Source: Cutaneotrichosporon cavernicola
Lineage: Eukaryota > Basidiomycota > Tremellomycetes > Trichosporonales > Trichosporonaceae
Length of the DNA stretch: 64,000 bases
Assembly (NCBI RefSeq): GCF_030864355.1
Contig: NC_083399.1
Span: forward strand, 62,001 to 126,000
Reading direction: 5' to 3'
Shown: in pieces, positions 21,076-33,200 of the stretch
How positions within the stretch are numbered: the first letter of the stretch is position 1
Layout: every line of letters begins with the position of its first letter
The notes under the pieces: generated by a model
Database searches by the model: none
Seen by the model: the letters and a program-made list of their open reading frames with translations, nothing else
Told to the model about the DNA's origin: nothing
Made by a program: the position numbers and the translations under genes

Positions 21076-22918
21076 ATGGCCGCCACTCGGACACTCAAGG
21101 TCGATGTGACCGTAAGTCAACATTGGCCGCTCGCGTGCCGAGCCAGCCAGCCACCCAGCCAGCCACCCAACCACCCAACCTCGCCGCTCACACCAGTCCG
21201 ACTTCCTGTGCCCATTCTGCCTGCTAGGCGTGCGGCAACTCGAGCTCGGTGAGTACCCTTTGTCTTTGGGGCGCCGCCAATCCGGCGGAGGGCGACCGTA
21301 TGACCCGGATATCTCCGTCCCTCGAGATTAAGAGTAATGAGGGCGCCAGCTCTGCAACAGATGGCCGGCAGAGAAGGAGTCGGTGATCCCTGGCTGTCGT
21401 TGGGGCGTCAACGACGGGAGTGACGCACACTCCATTCGCCGAGGGCTAGGACCGCTCTGTCCCTTACACCTCTCTCTGGTGACTGCTGGCATCGCCGCGG
21501 ACGCACACCGAACCGCACCAGCCCCGCTACCACCTGTCCCCTGCTAACTCCAGCCATTGAAAAATACCGCGAGCGAGAGCCAGAACCGTTCAACGTCGAG
21601 ATCTGCATGCGCCCGTTCCAGTTGAACGGGCTCATCTCCGAGGTGCCGATGCAGCGCTGCGAGTACGGCGAGAAGAAGTTTGGCGCAGAACGCTGGCAGT
21701 GCGTGTGCGACTCGCTCACAGCAAAGTTCAAGTCTGTCGGCGTCGACTAGTGAGTGTTCTTCTTTTTAGCTACGATCAAGGGAGGGCGGAGTAAACGTCA
21801 CCCTCACCCTGGCCGACGCAGTCCGACCGTGGACCAGGATGGACCAGCTGACAGCAGCAAAACCGACGGCTACATGTCACAGAGCCACCTCGCGCACCGC
21901 CTAACCGAGTACGCAGGGAAGATTAAGCCCGCCTCTCAGCTCGGCGTCGCCATGGACGTCTTCAACCTCTATCACGTCAAGGGCGTGCATCTCAGTGACC
22001 GCGACGGGCTCGCGGAGATCGGAGTTAAACACGGCCTTTTCTCGGACAAGGACGAGGGCCTCACATGGTTCGACGGCACGACCTGCGATCAAGAGGTTAA
22101 GAAGCAGTACCAGACGGCGCAGCGCATGGGCATCACGGGTGTGCCTTTCTTCGTGTTCCAGGACAAGTACGCGGCCTCTGGCGCCATGGGCGTCGACGAG
22201 TTTGTTGATGTGAGTTGCCGGCTGTGTCGAGGTAGGGCCTGGCGGGGGAGAGCGGGGCTGCCGATTGGGGGGGGGGGGGGTTGTACATGGCACGCCCCGA
22301 AGTCTCGGTTCCCAGTCACGACGAGTGACATACCGTGGCGTCAGTGAGGCTGCCATGACGGCAAGGCGTGGGACGCTGCTACAGCGTATCGCAGAATCGG
22401 AACCTCGTAACTCCGCCTATGCGTCGTGGGGCAATCATGAAAGGTGACATCTAGTGTCACGCCTCGGGCTCATTGCCCGAGGTGAGATCAACCAGAGCCC
22501 ATTCCAGCTGGCTTCCATTCCGCGCAACATTCATTCCACTGTTGCTACGGATCCGACGGGTCGGGTTATCTACTTTACCATCCCTGTGCCACAGTAGCTC
22601 TTGTGTGACTCTCTACCTCGCCTTACCTCGCTTCCACAACTTTGTCTTCTCCATCCTGCATATGCTTTGTGCTGACCTCAGATCCTCTCCGACATCAACA
22701 AGCGTGAAAAGGGCATCAAGCCGAGCCAACCCACCTTCCAGACTGGTGAGCAGTGCCTAATCCAGACGGGTGGAGGACACGCGCCGCCGACTCCGACCTC
22801 GAAACCGGGCGCATGTCAGGCGCCCGCGTGCCAAGTGGGCGAGCAGTGCCCCATCCAGTCGGGTGGCGGGCACTTACCGCCTACCCCACAGCCCGCGGCC
22901 GCGACTGCAGCGAGCTAG
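21076..22918 (+). CDS. FrnE/DsbA-like thiol oxidoreductase
   Basis: Five exons: 21076-21111, 21197-21248, 21554-21749, 21855-22209 and 22682-22918; 291 residues. Introns are 85, 305, 105 and 472 nt, each with a GT donor and CTGAC or CTAAC near the acceptor. The thioredoxin-fold active site is SDFLCPFC (Cys17 and Cys20), followed by RPFQLNG and the conserved GITGVPFFVFQDKYAASGA block that closes the DsbA/FrnE fold. The family catalyses disulfide or glutathione-linked redox reactions in the cytosol; the substrate is not known from sequence. The last exon adds about 50 residues with a duplicated motif GEQCxIQxGGGHxPPTP and two further cysteines (ACQAPACQ). Intron 3 could use an acceptor three bases downstream. 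No signal peptide. Confidence 0.85.
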
Positions 22919-23480
22919 GTTGTATATTCACGAGAGCTAGTGACGATGCGTGTGAATCGGCGTCCAGGCGGACGGTGTCTGTAGTTTGTAGGTCCTGTGC
23001 GATGTAGGCATGCGCTTGAGGGTGGCTCGACTGGTACGAGCGCAACGCGCGCCATGATCGAGGTGTGGCCATGAACCGGGGGCATACCATGATACAAAGT
23101 AGAGCGCACAGCGGCCAGACTCGGGGCTTCTTTGCCGAAGCCGGGTCATGGTCAATGGTCACGAGTGCTCGGCTTACCATCCTCCCCACATTAGTTCTCC
23201 AATTCTCGATACCCACGCCACATACAGGCGCCTTGATCCGCTCTCACCCACGCCGCCAGGATAAGGTGCTGCGCGTGTCCACGTGTTCATTTTGCTAATT
23301 CGCTTACCATCTTGATCACGCGCTCCATCTGATGAATCAGCCCTCCTTCCGCCGGACATGGCGACATGGCCGGCGGCCGGTCATCGGCGCCGAGGAGGCC
23401 AACGGCGTGGGGGAGCAGGGCGACGAAAACTTATGGGTACAGCATTGCTTGGTAACAATTAGACCGCGGGCGGTGGCTTG

Positions 23481-23639
23481 GGAAACGTCCATATCGTTCG
23501 GTTAGGGCGACTGGTGCTGGGAAACGTCCATATCGTTCGGTTAGGGCGACTGGTGCTGGGGAAACGTCCATAACGTTCGGTTAGGGCTACTGGTGCTGAG
23601 GAAACGTCCATAACGTTCGGTTAGGGCTACTGGTACTGG
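23481..23639. repeat. minisatellite, 39-40 bp x 4
   Basis: Four head-to-tail copies starting GGAAACGTCCATA. Each contains TTCGGTTAGGGC. Copies 1-2 share GGGCGACTGG and copies 3-4 share GGGCTACTGG. A broken fifth copy begins at 23640. Confidence 0.9.
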
Positions 23640-23677
23640 GGAAACGCCGGGAGCAGCGTACCTTGGATAATTCCTGA

Positions 23678-23785
23678 GTCGACATGATGGCTAGCTGGTT
23701 AGGAGTAAGTCAAGTCGACATGATGGCTGGCTGCTTAGGAGGAAGTCAAGTCGACATGATGGCTAGCTGGTTAGGGGGGAGTCAA
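23678..23785. repeat. minisatellite, 36 bp x 3
   Basis: Three copies of a 36-bp unit starting GTCGACATGATGGCTAGCTG, at 23678, 23714 and 23750. Because 36 is a multiple of three it stays open in frame, but nothing else suggests coding. Confidence 0.9.
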
Positions 23786-24217
23786 GTCGTCGTCAGCGAG
23801 ATTACGCGACCTAGCTATGATTCCTTTGATGCGGCTCAAGTCGTCAACGGTGAGTTCAAGACCTGTGCCACCTGCAGTGACCTGGAGCTGGGCTGGCGAC
23901 AGATTTCCCGAACAGGGCGGTGGTCGACCGAGTGACAGGCAGGGCATGAACATCTCCATCCCAACCAGGCACTTTACGTCCGTCGTCGACTGTACTCGTT
24001 TGTCGCTGTAGAGGTATTGACGTTTTCAGCGTTGCATTTATCCAAACTTGAGAGTGAGCACTGTCTCCTCCACCATACTGGGCTCGAGCGGCGCACAGCA
24101 TCCGTTACACACCCATCACACAACGTCCATCACCATTCCATCGTCCACTCTGACGTTCAAGATGACCAACCCTCAACATGCCCTCCCATCAAGGTACAAC
24201 AGCTGCATATCTCATCT

Positions 24218-25498
24218 CTAAACACGACGGTACACGCGCAGCCAGTACCGCGCATTCTCGAGCTTGCAGGGCCACCTCTCCCCATTAAGCCGGAACCAAC
24301 GTGAATCCTCCCTCCGCACCGTCTCCCAACCCCCCTCACCCTCGGCCTTGGAGATGGCCCCAACAATAGCGTCGAGCACCATATAGACAGGCCACGTGCG
24401 CCCATCCTTGCCCAGCGGAAACTCGGCGATATCGCTAGCGCTATCCGCTACCAAAAGCAAGCCACCCCGGGGGATGGCGGCAGTGATAGAGCGTAGGAGG
24501 GCGACGGTCCGCGCCCGGTTCTGCGACAACAGCTCGGTGAGCGTAAAGAAGATTGAGGTTATGTCGGGCGGAGGGAGGTGTTTGAGGGCCGGGATGGTCG
24601 AGAAGGCCGGCGACGCGGCTGGGTGGGTGGGGGTCAAGGGCGGCGAGGGGAGCGGATCCTCTTTAGATAGTGGGAACGTGTCCTCGGTGGGCGAGGTGTC
24701 GGGTGTCGGACCTCCAAGCGGGGTTGGAGCGGCAAGTAGGTCGCCCTCGATGAAGGCGATCTCGGCGTCAATGTTCCACCGGTCGCGCGCGGCTGCCTCG
24801 ATGCGCGAGATTACGCTTCCCCAAGCACCGACATCGACGCCGGTCCACCGAATGCGGCCGCCACGGGAGGCGAGAGCGGCGATGGCGAGGAGTTCGGAAC
24901 CGGCACCACCACCGAGGGAGAGGATGTGGGTACGTTGCGACGCGAGGTTGGGCGTCTCTGCGGCCACATCCTCGTCAGCCGGATCGTCCTCGTCATTGCT
25001 GTTCTCGATCGGCTCCTCGCTCTCCATCCCCTCACCCTCTACCTCTCCCTCACCCCTTCCTCCCTCCGCCGCAAACACCCTCCTCACATCCCGCACACCC
25101 GCCAGCAGGTCGCGGAAACACAGCGCGCGGCTCGGAACCCACCGCCCCGCATATGCGTCCAGCAGGCTCGGGTCGGTGAACAGCTCGAGCCATTGACGCT
25201 CAAACAGCAACGCCTTGGCGCGCTGTACAAGGACCGGGAAGTCGTCGCTGTTCAGCGTTTCGAGCAGCGCCCACCGGAGAACGGTAAGGACCTCGTCGTT
25301 GGTTGGGACGGCGAAGTATGACGCGGGTGGCACGCCTTCCTCCTCGGCCTCCTCGACCTCAGTCTCCTCCTTCTCATCCTCCTGGTCGCGGTCCTCGGGG
25401 ATAGGTGCGCGCGGCGGCGGGTGGTGTAGTTTCGACCCGCGCTTCTTGGGCTGCCTGTGCGTCTTGGAGGGTCCGCCTGATCGTGAGCGGTGCGTCAT
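24218..25498 (-). CDS. BMT6: 25S rRNA (uridine-N3)-methyltransferase, Bmt6 family
   Basis: A single exon of 426 residues. A basic and then acidic N-terminus (MTHRSRSGG to EEAEEEG) is followed by a conserved block with LFERQWLELFTDPSLLDAY and RWVPSRALCFRDL. The SAM-binding motif ILSLGGGAGSE is near residue 187, then GVDVGAW and FIEGDLL. An acidic and Pro-rich insert separates motifs, and the C-terminus ends KLENARYWLRVYRRV. This order matches the fungal enzyme that methylates one uridine of the large-subunit rRNA in the nucleolus (Bmt6 in yeast). It is somewhat longer than the yeast protein because of the inserts. No introns, unusual for this window. Family assignment is from memory of motif order. 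Confidence 0.75.
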   Translation of the reverse strand: MTHRSRSGGPSKTHRQPKKRGSKLHHPPPRAPIPEDRDQEDEKEETEVEEAEEEGVPPASYFAVPTNDEVLTVLRWALLETLNSDDFPVLVQRAKALLFERQWLELFTDPSLLDAYAGRWVPSRALCFRDLLAGVRDVRRVFAAEGGRGEGEVEGEGMESEEPIENSNDEDDPADEDVAAETPNLASQRTHILSLGGGAGSELLAIAALASRGGRIRWTGVDVGAWGSVISRIEAAARDRWNIDAEIAFIEGDLLAAPTPLGGPTPDTSPTEDTFPLSKEDPLPSPPLTPTHPAASPAFSTIPALKHLPPPDITSIFFTLTELLSQNRARTVALLRSITAAIPRGGLLLVADSASDIAEFPLGKDGRTWPVYMVLDAIVGAISKAEGEGGWETVRREDSRWFRLNGERWPCKLENARYWLRVYRRV

Positions 25499-26285
25499 GT
25501 CTTGTTCTCTGGTGTCTTGCGATGTCTCTCAGCACCTTGTCCCTCCGTACAAACATCCTCCTGTCCGAAATTCAGTTCGACCTCCACCGGGCGGGACCAA
25601 AATATACTCCCGCATCCTCTGGCCCTCGCCCCTGCCTCCACCTCCCGAAACACATAAAAAGGCTCGAGAGATGCAACTTGGTTTCTTCTTTAGATCAAAT
25701 TATGGGCCCGGCTCTGCCATAGGGTGGGGGTTCTCTCACTCCCCCGCACCGCCTCGCCGGAGCACACTAGACGAACGGATTAATGCCTCGACACCATATA
25801 GGAAACCCGCCCAGAGTGATTTATCGCTGGGGGGGTGCCAAAGAGTGTCGATACAGTCTTTCTTTTAGACGATGGATTTTTTGTGTACACCTGGCGCTTG
25901 TGTGAGGCGAGTGCGACATTGGAGAAGTGTTCATCTGCGTCTGCAGCTCTACTGCTCCAGCTCTCTATTCTGCTGGGTTCCTCACAGTTTGGAAGCTTGG
26001 AGTTTGGTGTTCGGTGTCAGCTTAAAATCGCCAGCGCGCGCAGAGTTCGTCACTTTCGACGCCACGTGACTCTGAATCCAGACAAAGGCACCTCCACTGT
26101 CCACGTCCCAACTCGTAACTGCGCATCTCACAAACACTCTTTGTCACTCCGCAGCGGCGTAGTATCCTCTCCCTCTTCTTACTCTCCCTCACCTCCCTAA
26201 TCTCAACCACTCCTTGCCGGACGCTTCGGACTGGACACCCGGACCACACTCGGTGCCAAGCCCCCGCGGAGTGAGAGTGACTACC
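25499..26285. promoter_or_regulatory. divergent promoter region of BMT6 and KEX1
   Basis: 787 bases between the two start codons. No gene. A hydrophobic reading frame without ATG runs at about 26161-26280 (see findings) and bears on where KEX1 really starts. Confidence 0.5.
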
Positions 26286-28863
26286 ATGTCCCTGCCTCTC
26301 CTCGACGCACGCTCGCGCGTCCACGGTCCTCGCAAGATCGCGAGGACCGACCCCGGCCCCGGAGACGCAGCCGAGGTTACGCGTCGCGCCGAAAATGATT
26401 CCGCACTGCCGACAGCTGCGGAACTATTCGTGCCGTCCCTCCCTGGCGTGCCGAATATGGCGGACCATCCGACGTGAGTAATTGGGAAGGTTGAGGCGAC
26501 GGGGAGGTGTTGTTTGTGGAAGCGCGGGCGGGCAGTAAGAGCTGTACCGAATAGCCAAGCCTACTCGACGTGCGACTTGGGTAACCTGAAAGGAGCAGCT
26601 ACCAGAGCAGCTACCGGATAAGCTACCAGAGCAGCTGCGTCGTTCGCCTTGTTCGACCCTTGCACAAATCTCGCCTCGGCTTCCTCATATCTATCCTTCC
26701 CCGCCCACCCACGCTGACCACAGACATCCACTCAACCTGTACGCGGGCGAGCTGCCGTCGTATCCTGGCGAGAACGCGGGCGGTGGCGAGGGGCCAACAG
26801 GCAAGGATGCGCGCATCTTCTTCATGATGGCCAAGGCGCGGCGGAACGCGGGCAAGCAGCGTGTCATCTTCTGGTTTAACGTGAGTGTGTGAGCGAGGTG
26901 GAGACGCCGCGCCGCCGTGTTGTTGGATCGCCTCTCCCGCATTCCGCTTCCCGCTACAACTGCAATTCAATACATTGAATTGGGCTTGTGCAGTTGCCAG
27001 CCAAACTCTTGCTGGCCTTGACCAACCCACCTCCTCTCACTCTCTCGTCAACGCTGACCCCAGGGCGGACCCGGCTGCTCCTCGTTCGACGGCTCGCTCA
27101 TGGAGGTCGGTCCGTTCCGTACCGTCCCTTCAACCCAAACCGAGAGCGGGCAGACCGAGATCAAGCTCGTCGAGGGCGGGTGGGAGGAGTATGCAACGAT
27201 GGTGTTCATCGACCAGCCGCCTGGGACTGGTTTCTCGTACGTGCCGACGGACGGGTACCTGCACGAGCTCGACGAGGCGAGCGCACACCTGGTCCACTTT
27301 ATGGGCAACTTTTACAAGGTCTTCCCCGAGCTCGCGGGGCAAGAGACGTACCTTGCCGGCGAGAGTTTCGCAGGGCAGTACATACCATATTTTGGTGAGT
27401 TGCGCGGGTGCGCATAGTGTTGGAACTCGGCGCAGCACCGGAAATCCAGCGAGGAGAGTTCCGACGAGAGGAGACACCGACCGGCGAATAACATGCATTG
27501 GCGACACACGCTGACAGCAGCCGATGCGCTCCTTAAAACGAAAGAGCTTCCTCAGCTCGACCTCAAGGGCATCGCGATCGGCAACGGCTGGATCGACCCA
27601 CTGCGACAGTACCCCGCGTACCAGGAGTTTGCGTACAAGAAAGAGCTCATCGTGAAGGGCTCAGCAGTGGGTTGAGAAGCGTTGGCTCAACTAACCACAG
27701 GCTGGTAAAGCGCTCGACGAGGCGATGGAGAAGTGTAACAAGACGCTGGCCGAGTTCACCGACCCACTCAAGACGCCAATCAACATTGCCGTGTGCGAAA
27801 AAGTCATGAACAAGGTCACAGATCCGTTCGTGAAGGAGTGAGTCGACTCAGTGCCTGGTACACCACGGAAGACCCAGCTGACCGCAGATTGAACGGCCAG
27901 AAGGTCTGCATGAACATTTACGATGTGCGCAAGACGGACGATTTCCCGCAGTGCGGGATGGGATGGCCACCTGACCTGTCGGACGTGTACAAGTTCTTGC
28001 GCCGCCCAGACGTCGTGACCGCATTGCACGCGACGATGCACGAGACCGCATGGGTCGAATGTGACGGACGCGTGGGCGGTGAGCTGCGCAACCACCGCAG
28101 CCCCGCATCAGTGCACCTTATTCCCGGTCTCCTAGAGGCGGGACTCAAGGTGCTGATGTTTGCTGGCGTCGAGGACCTGATCTGCAACAACGTTGGTATC
28201 GAGAACACGATCGACGCCATGACCTGGTCGGGTGGCACAGGGTTCGGGAACGCAACTGCTCTGCCATGGAGGGTGAACGGAACACATGCCGGCGAGTGGA
28301 CCGAGGTGCGCAACTTGACGTACGCTCGGGTGGCTGAGGCGAGCCACATGGTGGGCTTTGACGTGCCACACGTCACCAACGACATGATCATGCGCTTCAT
28401 GGACGTCGACATCAACCTCCTCCCGGGCATGACTGGAGGTTGGAGCTCCGAGGTGGGAGACCACGAGCGGCCAGCGGTCCGCTTCGGCGCGGTTAAAGAG
28501 GACTCTGGGTTGCCATTGCTCAAAGGCGGCACCGGCGACTGGGAGGCATGGTACAACGCCGTCTCAGCCGTCGTCATCCTGTGCATCCTCGGTGGTATCG
28601 TGGGCTGCTACCTCTACTTCCGCCGTCGCCGGCTACGCCGCCAAGGCCGTGTTGCGCTCGGTCTCCCGACACAGCGCGACTCGGAGGAGCGCGTACCACT
28701 CGCCGCTGCCGGGGATTACGAGATGCAGGACTCGTACCCGCCCCGCAGGGATAAGGGCAAGGGGCGAGCTATGATCCGGGACAGCGAGGAGAGTGAACGT
28801 GGGCAGAGCGTCTTTGCGCTTGGCGACGAGGACGAGGACAGCAAGGACCGATCGCACGCGTAG
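26286..28863 (+). CDS. KEX1: pheromone/prohormone-processing carboxypeptidase Kex1
   Basis: Six exons: 26286-26473, 26724-26880, 27064-27394, 27521-27666, 27701-27837 and 27888-28863; 644 residues. It is a serine carboxypeptidase (S10) that trims basic residues from the C-terminus of secreted propeptides in the late Golgi. Visible motifs: AAELFVPSLPGVP, HPLNLYAGELP, GGPGCSSFDGSLMEVGPF, catalytic Ser in GESFAGQY (near 216), Asp in EDLICN (near 417) and His in ASHMVG (near 472). One transmembrane helix (about 540-563) is followed by a basic stop and an acidic cytosolic tail, as in Kex1. The ATG at 26286 is the only one available, and no signal peptide follows it, which is odd for a secretory enzyme. 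The acceptor of exon 4 was chosen to give IPYFADALL as in the family. Confidence 0.9.
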
Positions 28864-30266
28864 GGCCACACAGAGCATAGAGTAGCATAGTGTAGAGATA
28901 TAGAGTTGTGCAACTGTTCAATGGCTGTGGGTTGACGTGTAGGCGAGATGTGGTGTGCTCCTTCCTGCGAGGACAAGGGAGAGAGAAAAGACATGTGTGT
29001 GTATGCGTAGCAGTCTTGTGATCGGTTATAGACGGAAAGAAATGATATCCCTCACGTCGCGTCCAAAGCGTACAGGAAAGGTATTGAATCCAATTTGTGA
29101 GTCTCAGTTGGCGGCGATAGGATGGTGGAGATGTGTCTCACATCCCGCCGGTAAGACCATCCGAGGGCGCGAGAGAGCTCACCTCGTAATGTGCTTTTGG
29201 CACAGAGCAAATATCTCTGTGCACGTGCCGGAGCACACGCCTTATCTAGCGACGATACGCTGCGCGAGATGGACGAATACGCTGAGCTTCGGGCGCGGGC
29301 GCCTTACCGCGGCCGAAGTGGGGCCGCAGTACCAGTGGTGTGCTTGCTCAATCCAAATTTCCACACGGATAGTATGCCCCGTCTGTCACAAACCCGCTTT
29401 CCGCCACAGGGCAAGCCCAGTAGACTGGACGATACGAGCAACGTGTGATCGCTATCGAACGCTCGGGGCGCTGGCAGATCTGTCTATCAAAGCATCTGGG
29501 CATCTAACGATCTCGTGAGACGTGAGACGTGAGACGTGAGACGAGGATTAGAACCACCCGCAGAAAGCACGCTTTACATGGAAAGGCCAAACGAGGCTCT
29601 AGGCGTTATGGGAATGTAACTTGTCGGAAGAATGTCGGTTGCGCGGTTGTGGAGGATTGTGGAAGACGCGTTGACGACCTTGACGAAGCAAGCTAAAAGC
29701 GAAGTGTAGTGTTGCACGCACGTGTGTGACTTGGTCGAATACCATCCTAATCGAAACAATGCCCTGATTCAAACGAGTTGGATCAAGCAGCAAGCAACCC
29801 CCTCCCCCCCCCCCTTACAACACGACCTCCACCAAAAGCCTACCTGACTGACTGACTGAACCTGTCCTTGCTTCCAACCAAGTCGGGAAGTGGGTAACAA
29901 GCAACGGGTAACTAGACTCTCAACTCGAAGATTATATATCTCATCCTTCCATCAACAGCTTTGTCACAACCCTCTCATCTTGATTCTGGCCGTCACTTCT
30001 CGCTGGTTCTACCGCTTCCCGCTAGCTGTCAACTGCCAGCTCCAACCCAACCCAGCCAGCCCGGTCACCCGCCGCCGTTTTGTTGACAGCACTGCTCCGC
30101 CCATCGCGATCTGCGACACCTCCTGCACCTCCTACATCGCCCCCATGCCCGACACCTAGATATCACATCTCACACACTGCACTAAAAGCGAGGTCACCTC
30201 GCTACCTGTCCTTCCTCCTTCCCCCTTCCTCCATCCTCCATCCTCCATCCTCCATCCCTTTGAGCT
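28864..30266. other. intergenic and PHO81 leader
   Basis: 1.4 kb with no supported gene. It includes a GTGAGAC microrepeat (four copies, 29513-29543), a C-rich run near 29800 and pyrimidine-rich sequence just before PHO81. Confidence 0.5.
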
Positions 30267-33200
30267 ATGAAGGTAGGCGGCATACCCGGCACAGCTCACC
30301 CCAGTTCGGTAAGAGCATTGTCGCATCCCAAGTCGCGGGCTGGTCCGAGTACTACCTCAACTACAAGGCGCTCAAGAAGATCATCAACAGCCTCGCGGCT
30401 GGCCGGCCAGCAAGCGAAGTCGCGATCCTGGCCACTGGCGGGCGCGTAAAGAAGCATAGCGCAGACTTTGCTTCTCCTGCCACGAGCGCGGTTGAGACGC
30501 CCACCTTCCCCGCCATCGATGCCACACTCTCCCTCGGTGCACCTGCCGAGCCGGAGGTCGAGACTGATGCCGCGCCTGATACTCCCTCCATCGCCATCAC
30601 TGCCGACAGCGTGGAAGACGGGTTCGACCTCGAGCCTCTGCCGGCCCAGGCATTGCCGCCCGCAGCAGGGGGATCCCACGCGATGATCAGCGCCAGTAAT
30701 CGCAACGGTAATGCACCTGGAGACAGCTTCAAGGCCCATCGCGACGCATTCTTCTTCCTTCTCCAACGCGAGCTCGAGAAGGTGAGTAGCACCTACATGT
30801 GGACCCTCGCGCTGACGCCAGATCAACCAGTTCTACCTCGTCAAGGAGCGCGAGCTCCGTCTGCGCTTACTGACACTCCTCAGCAACCGCAAGCGGTTGT
30901 TGCGCAGTCAGCGCGAGCTCAATGCGGACGGAGATGTCAGCGAAGGCGAGAAGCGCTCGGCAGAGTGGAGCTCGCTCGAGGAAGGCTGGCGCCTGTTTGA
31001 GCGTGACCTCGGCAAGCTCCAGGGCTTTATCGAGATCAACGCGACCGGCTTCCGCAAGATCCTCAAGAAGTGGGACAAGCGCTCCAAGTCCAATACCAAG
31101 GAACTCTACCTCGAGCGCCAGGTCGAGGTTCAGCCGTGCTTCAACCGCGAGTTTATCGCGCGCCTCTCGGACATTGTCGCGGCCAACCTCGTCGACATGG
31201 GTAACGGGATCGACCTCGTTTCCGCATCTTTACTAACGGCTGACCTTCCCAAGCCGGTTTCAGATGACGCCCTCACCTTTGACCGCGAGGACTACGAGTC
31301 GGATCCCGGGGAAGCGCTCGCTGCCGACGCCCTCCTCGACCTGGAGGTCAACCTTCCCAAGGTCATCGAGGGTGGGCGCGACTCGCTCGCCCACTGGCTC
31401 AAGCAGGCCAAGCGCCTGCTGGCAAGGGACAAGACAGGCAGCCGCGCCATGCGCATCGCCTGGCGCGCAGCTCTGACTGTCCCCGACGACTACCTCGATC
31501 TCGTGTTTGCCCTCCCTCTCGACTTCCACTATGTTGACAAAATCAACGACCGCGGGCCTCTCCACCTTGCGTGCATTAATGGATGTCTCAAGCTCGTGGA
31601 AACATGCATTGAGAAGGCACCAGAACTGATCGAGCGTGAGGACGCGTACGCCCGCCACCCCATCCACTATGCGGCCATGCACGGACATCCGTCCATCGTC
31701 TCGTTGTTACTCAACGCGCGTGCCAAGTGCAACCCGACTGACAAGGACGGGTACACACCGCTCATGCACGCCATCACCCAGGGCCACCTCGAGGTGGTGC
31801 GTATATTCGTTACGGGCGAGGCCGACGTGGAGCCGACCGCACTCTCGACCGACCTCATTCCCTTATCCCTGGCGTGCCAGTATGGGCATGTGGAGGTTGC
31901 CGAGCTGCTGCTCAAGCGCGGTGCCAAGATCCGTCCCAATTCTGAGGGATTGTATCCCATGCACGTCGCGGCCAAGGCTGGCCACGAGGCAATCTGTCGC
32001 CTGCTTGTTGACCAGGGCAAGGGCGGCGGAAAGGACAAGCCCGACAAGTACAACCTCTGGACACCGATGCACCACGCCGCTGTCGGCGGGCGGGCCGAGC
32101 ATCTCGCTTGTATCCGTGTGCTCGTGGAAGCTGGATGCGACGTGAACGCGCTGGACGAGTACGGCAAGTCGCCAGGGTGGTACGCGGCGTGGTTTGGCCA
32201 GGTGCTGATCCTCAACTTCCTCGTCGAGTCTGGTGCGCGCCTCAGCCCGAGGGAGACGGAGATCCGCGGGATGGAGAACCTTGGGCTGTCGGCCGACCCA
32301 CAGATGGATGGCATGTCGCCAGGGTCCGACGTTGAGCTCGAGCCGCCCATGGAGGAGTTTGAGCTCATTCCGTCGCTGTCGCTCCCGCCGCCCATGGTGC
32401 CGCTGCGTGTGTACGGCCACGAGTTCTTAGCCAAGCGCTGCCTCGTGCAGCTGTCTCTTGGCCACCCGTACTCTAAGGGCCACGAGAAGCTGCCGCCGGT
32501 CAAGATCTATTCGCGCTCTTCGGGCGCTGACACCCTGCACATGTGGTCGAGCCTCAAACTCGTGATGACGTCAAAGTCGGACACGACGATAAACCCGCAC
32601 TCGGTCATCCTCCCGCTCGCCGACCCGCGCGAGGTCTTCTCCTTCCAGGTTCAGTCGCTCGAGAAGTTTACGCTTGAGGTGTCGCTGTACCCGACGTTCG
32701 GGTCCAAAGTCATCGGCCGGGCGCTCATCCACCCGTCGACGTTTACCAACATCCAGGACCACAAGGGATTCACTGCGTTCCTCGTCGACCACCACCTCAA
32801 GACGATCGGCGAGGTCTCGTTCGAAGTCAGCTGTATCCAGCCGTTTGAGGGCGCGCAGCTCGAGATCGGCGGTCGCGTCGAGACGTACTGGAAGAGCACC
32901 GTTGCGCCGCCGAATACGGCGCAGGACCACGCACACAATGTCCAGTCCCACCGGCCCATCGGCGTGTCCTCCCTTCCGCCGTCCGCGCGCCCGGCTGTCG
33001 CCGCACCGACGCAGGTCGAGCCCGCCCTCGTGACGGCCTCGTCTCTGAGCGGCGACTACATGCGCCTTCAGGTGCAGGTGACGCGGGACGGCGTCCCCGT
33101 TGTCTACGCGGGCGCGAAGCTGCCTGTGCCTGGCTTGGACGTGGGCGTTTCGAACTTGACGTACGCACAGTTCGAGGCGTTGGCCGAAGCACACGGGCGC

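Larger units (their letters stand above)
22919..24217. other. intergenic with two minisatellites
   Basis: No gene supported in 1.3 kb between the oxidoreductase and the convergent methyltransferase gene. The region carries the tandem repeats listed separately at 23481-23639 and 23678-23785. Confidence 0.55.

Noticed and set aside
23481..23785. Possible CRISPR-like repeat array
   Set aside because: Head-to-tail minisatellite units without unique spacers, in a eukaryotic genome.
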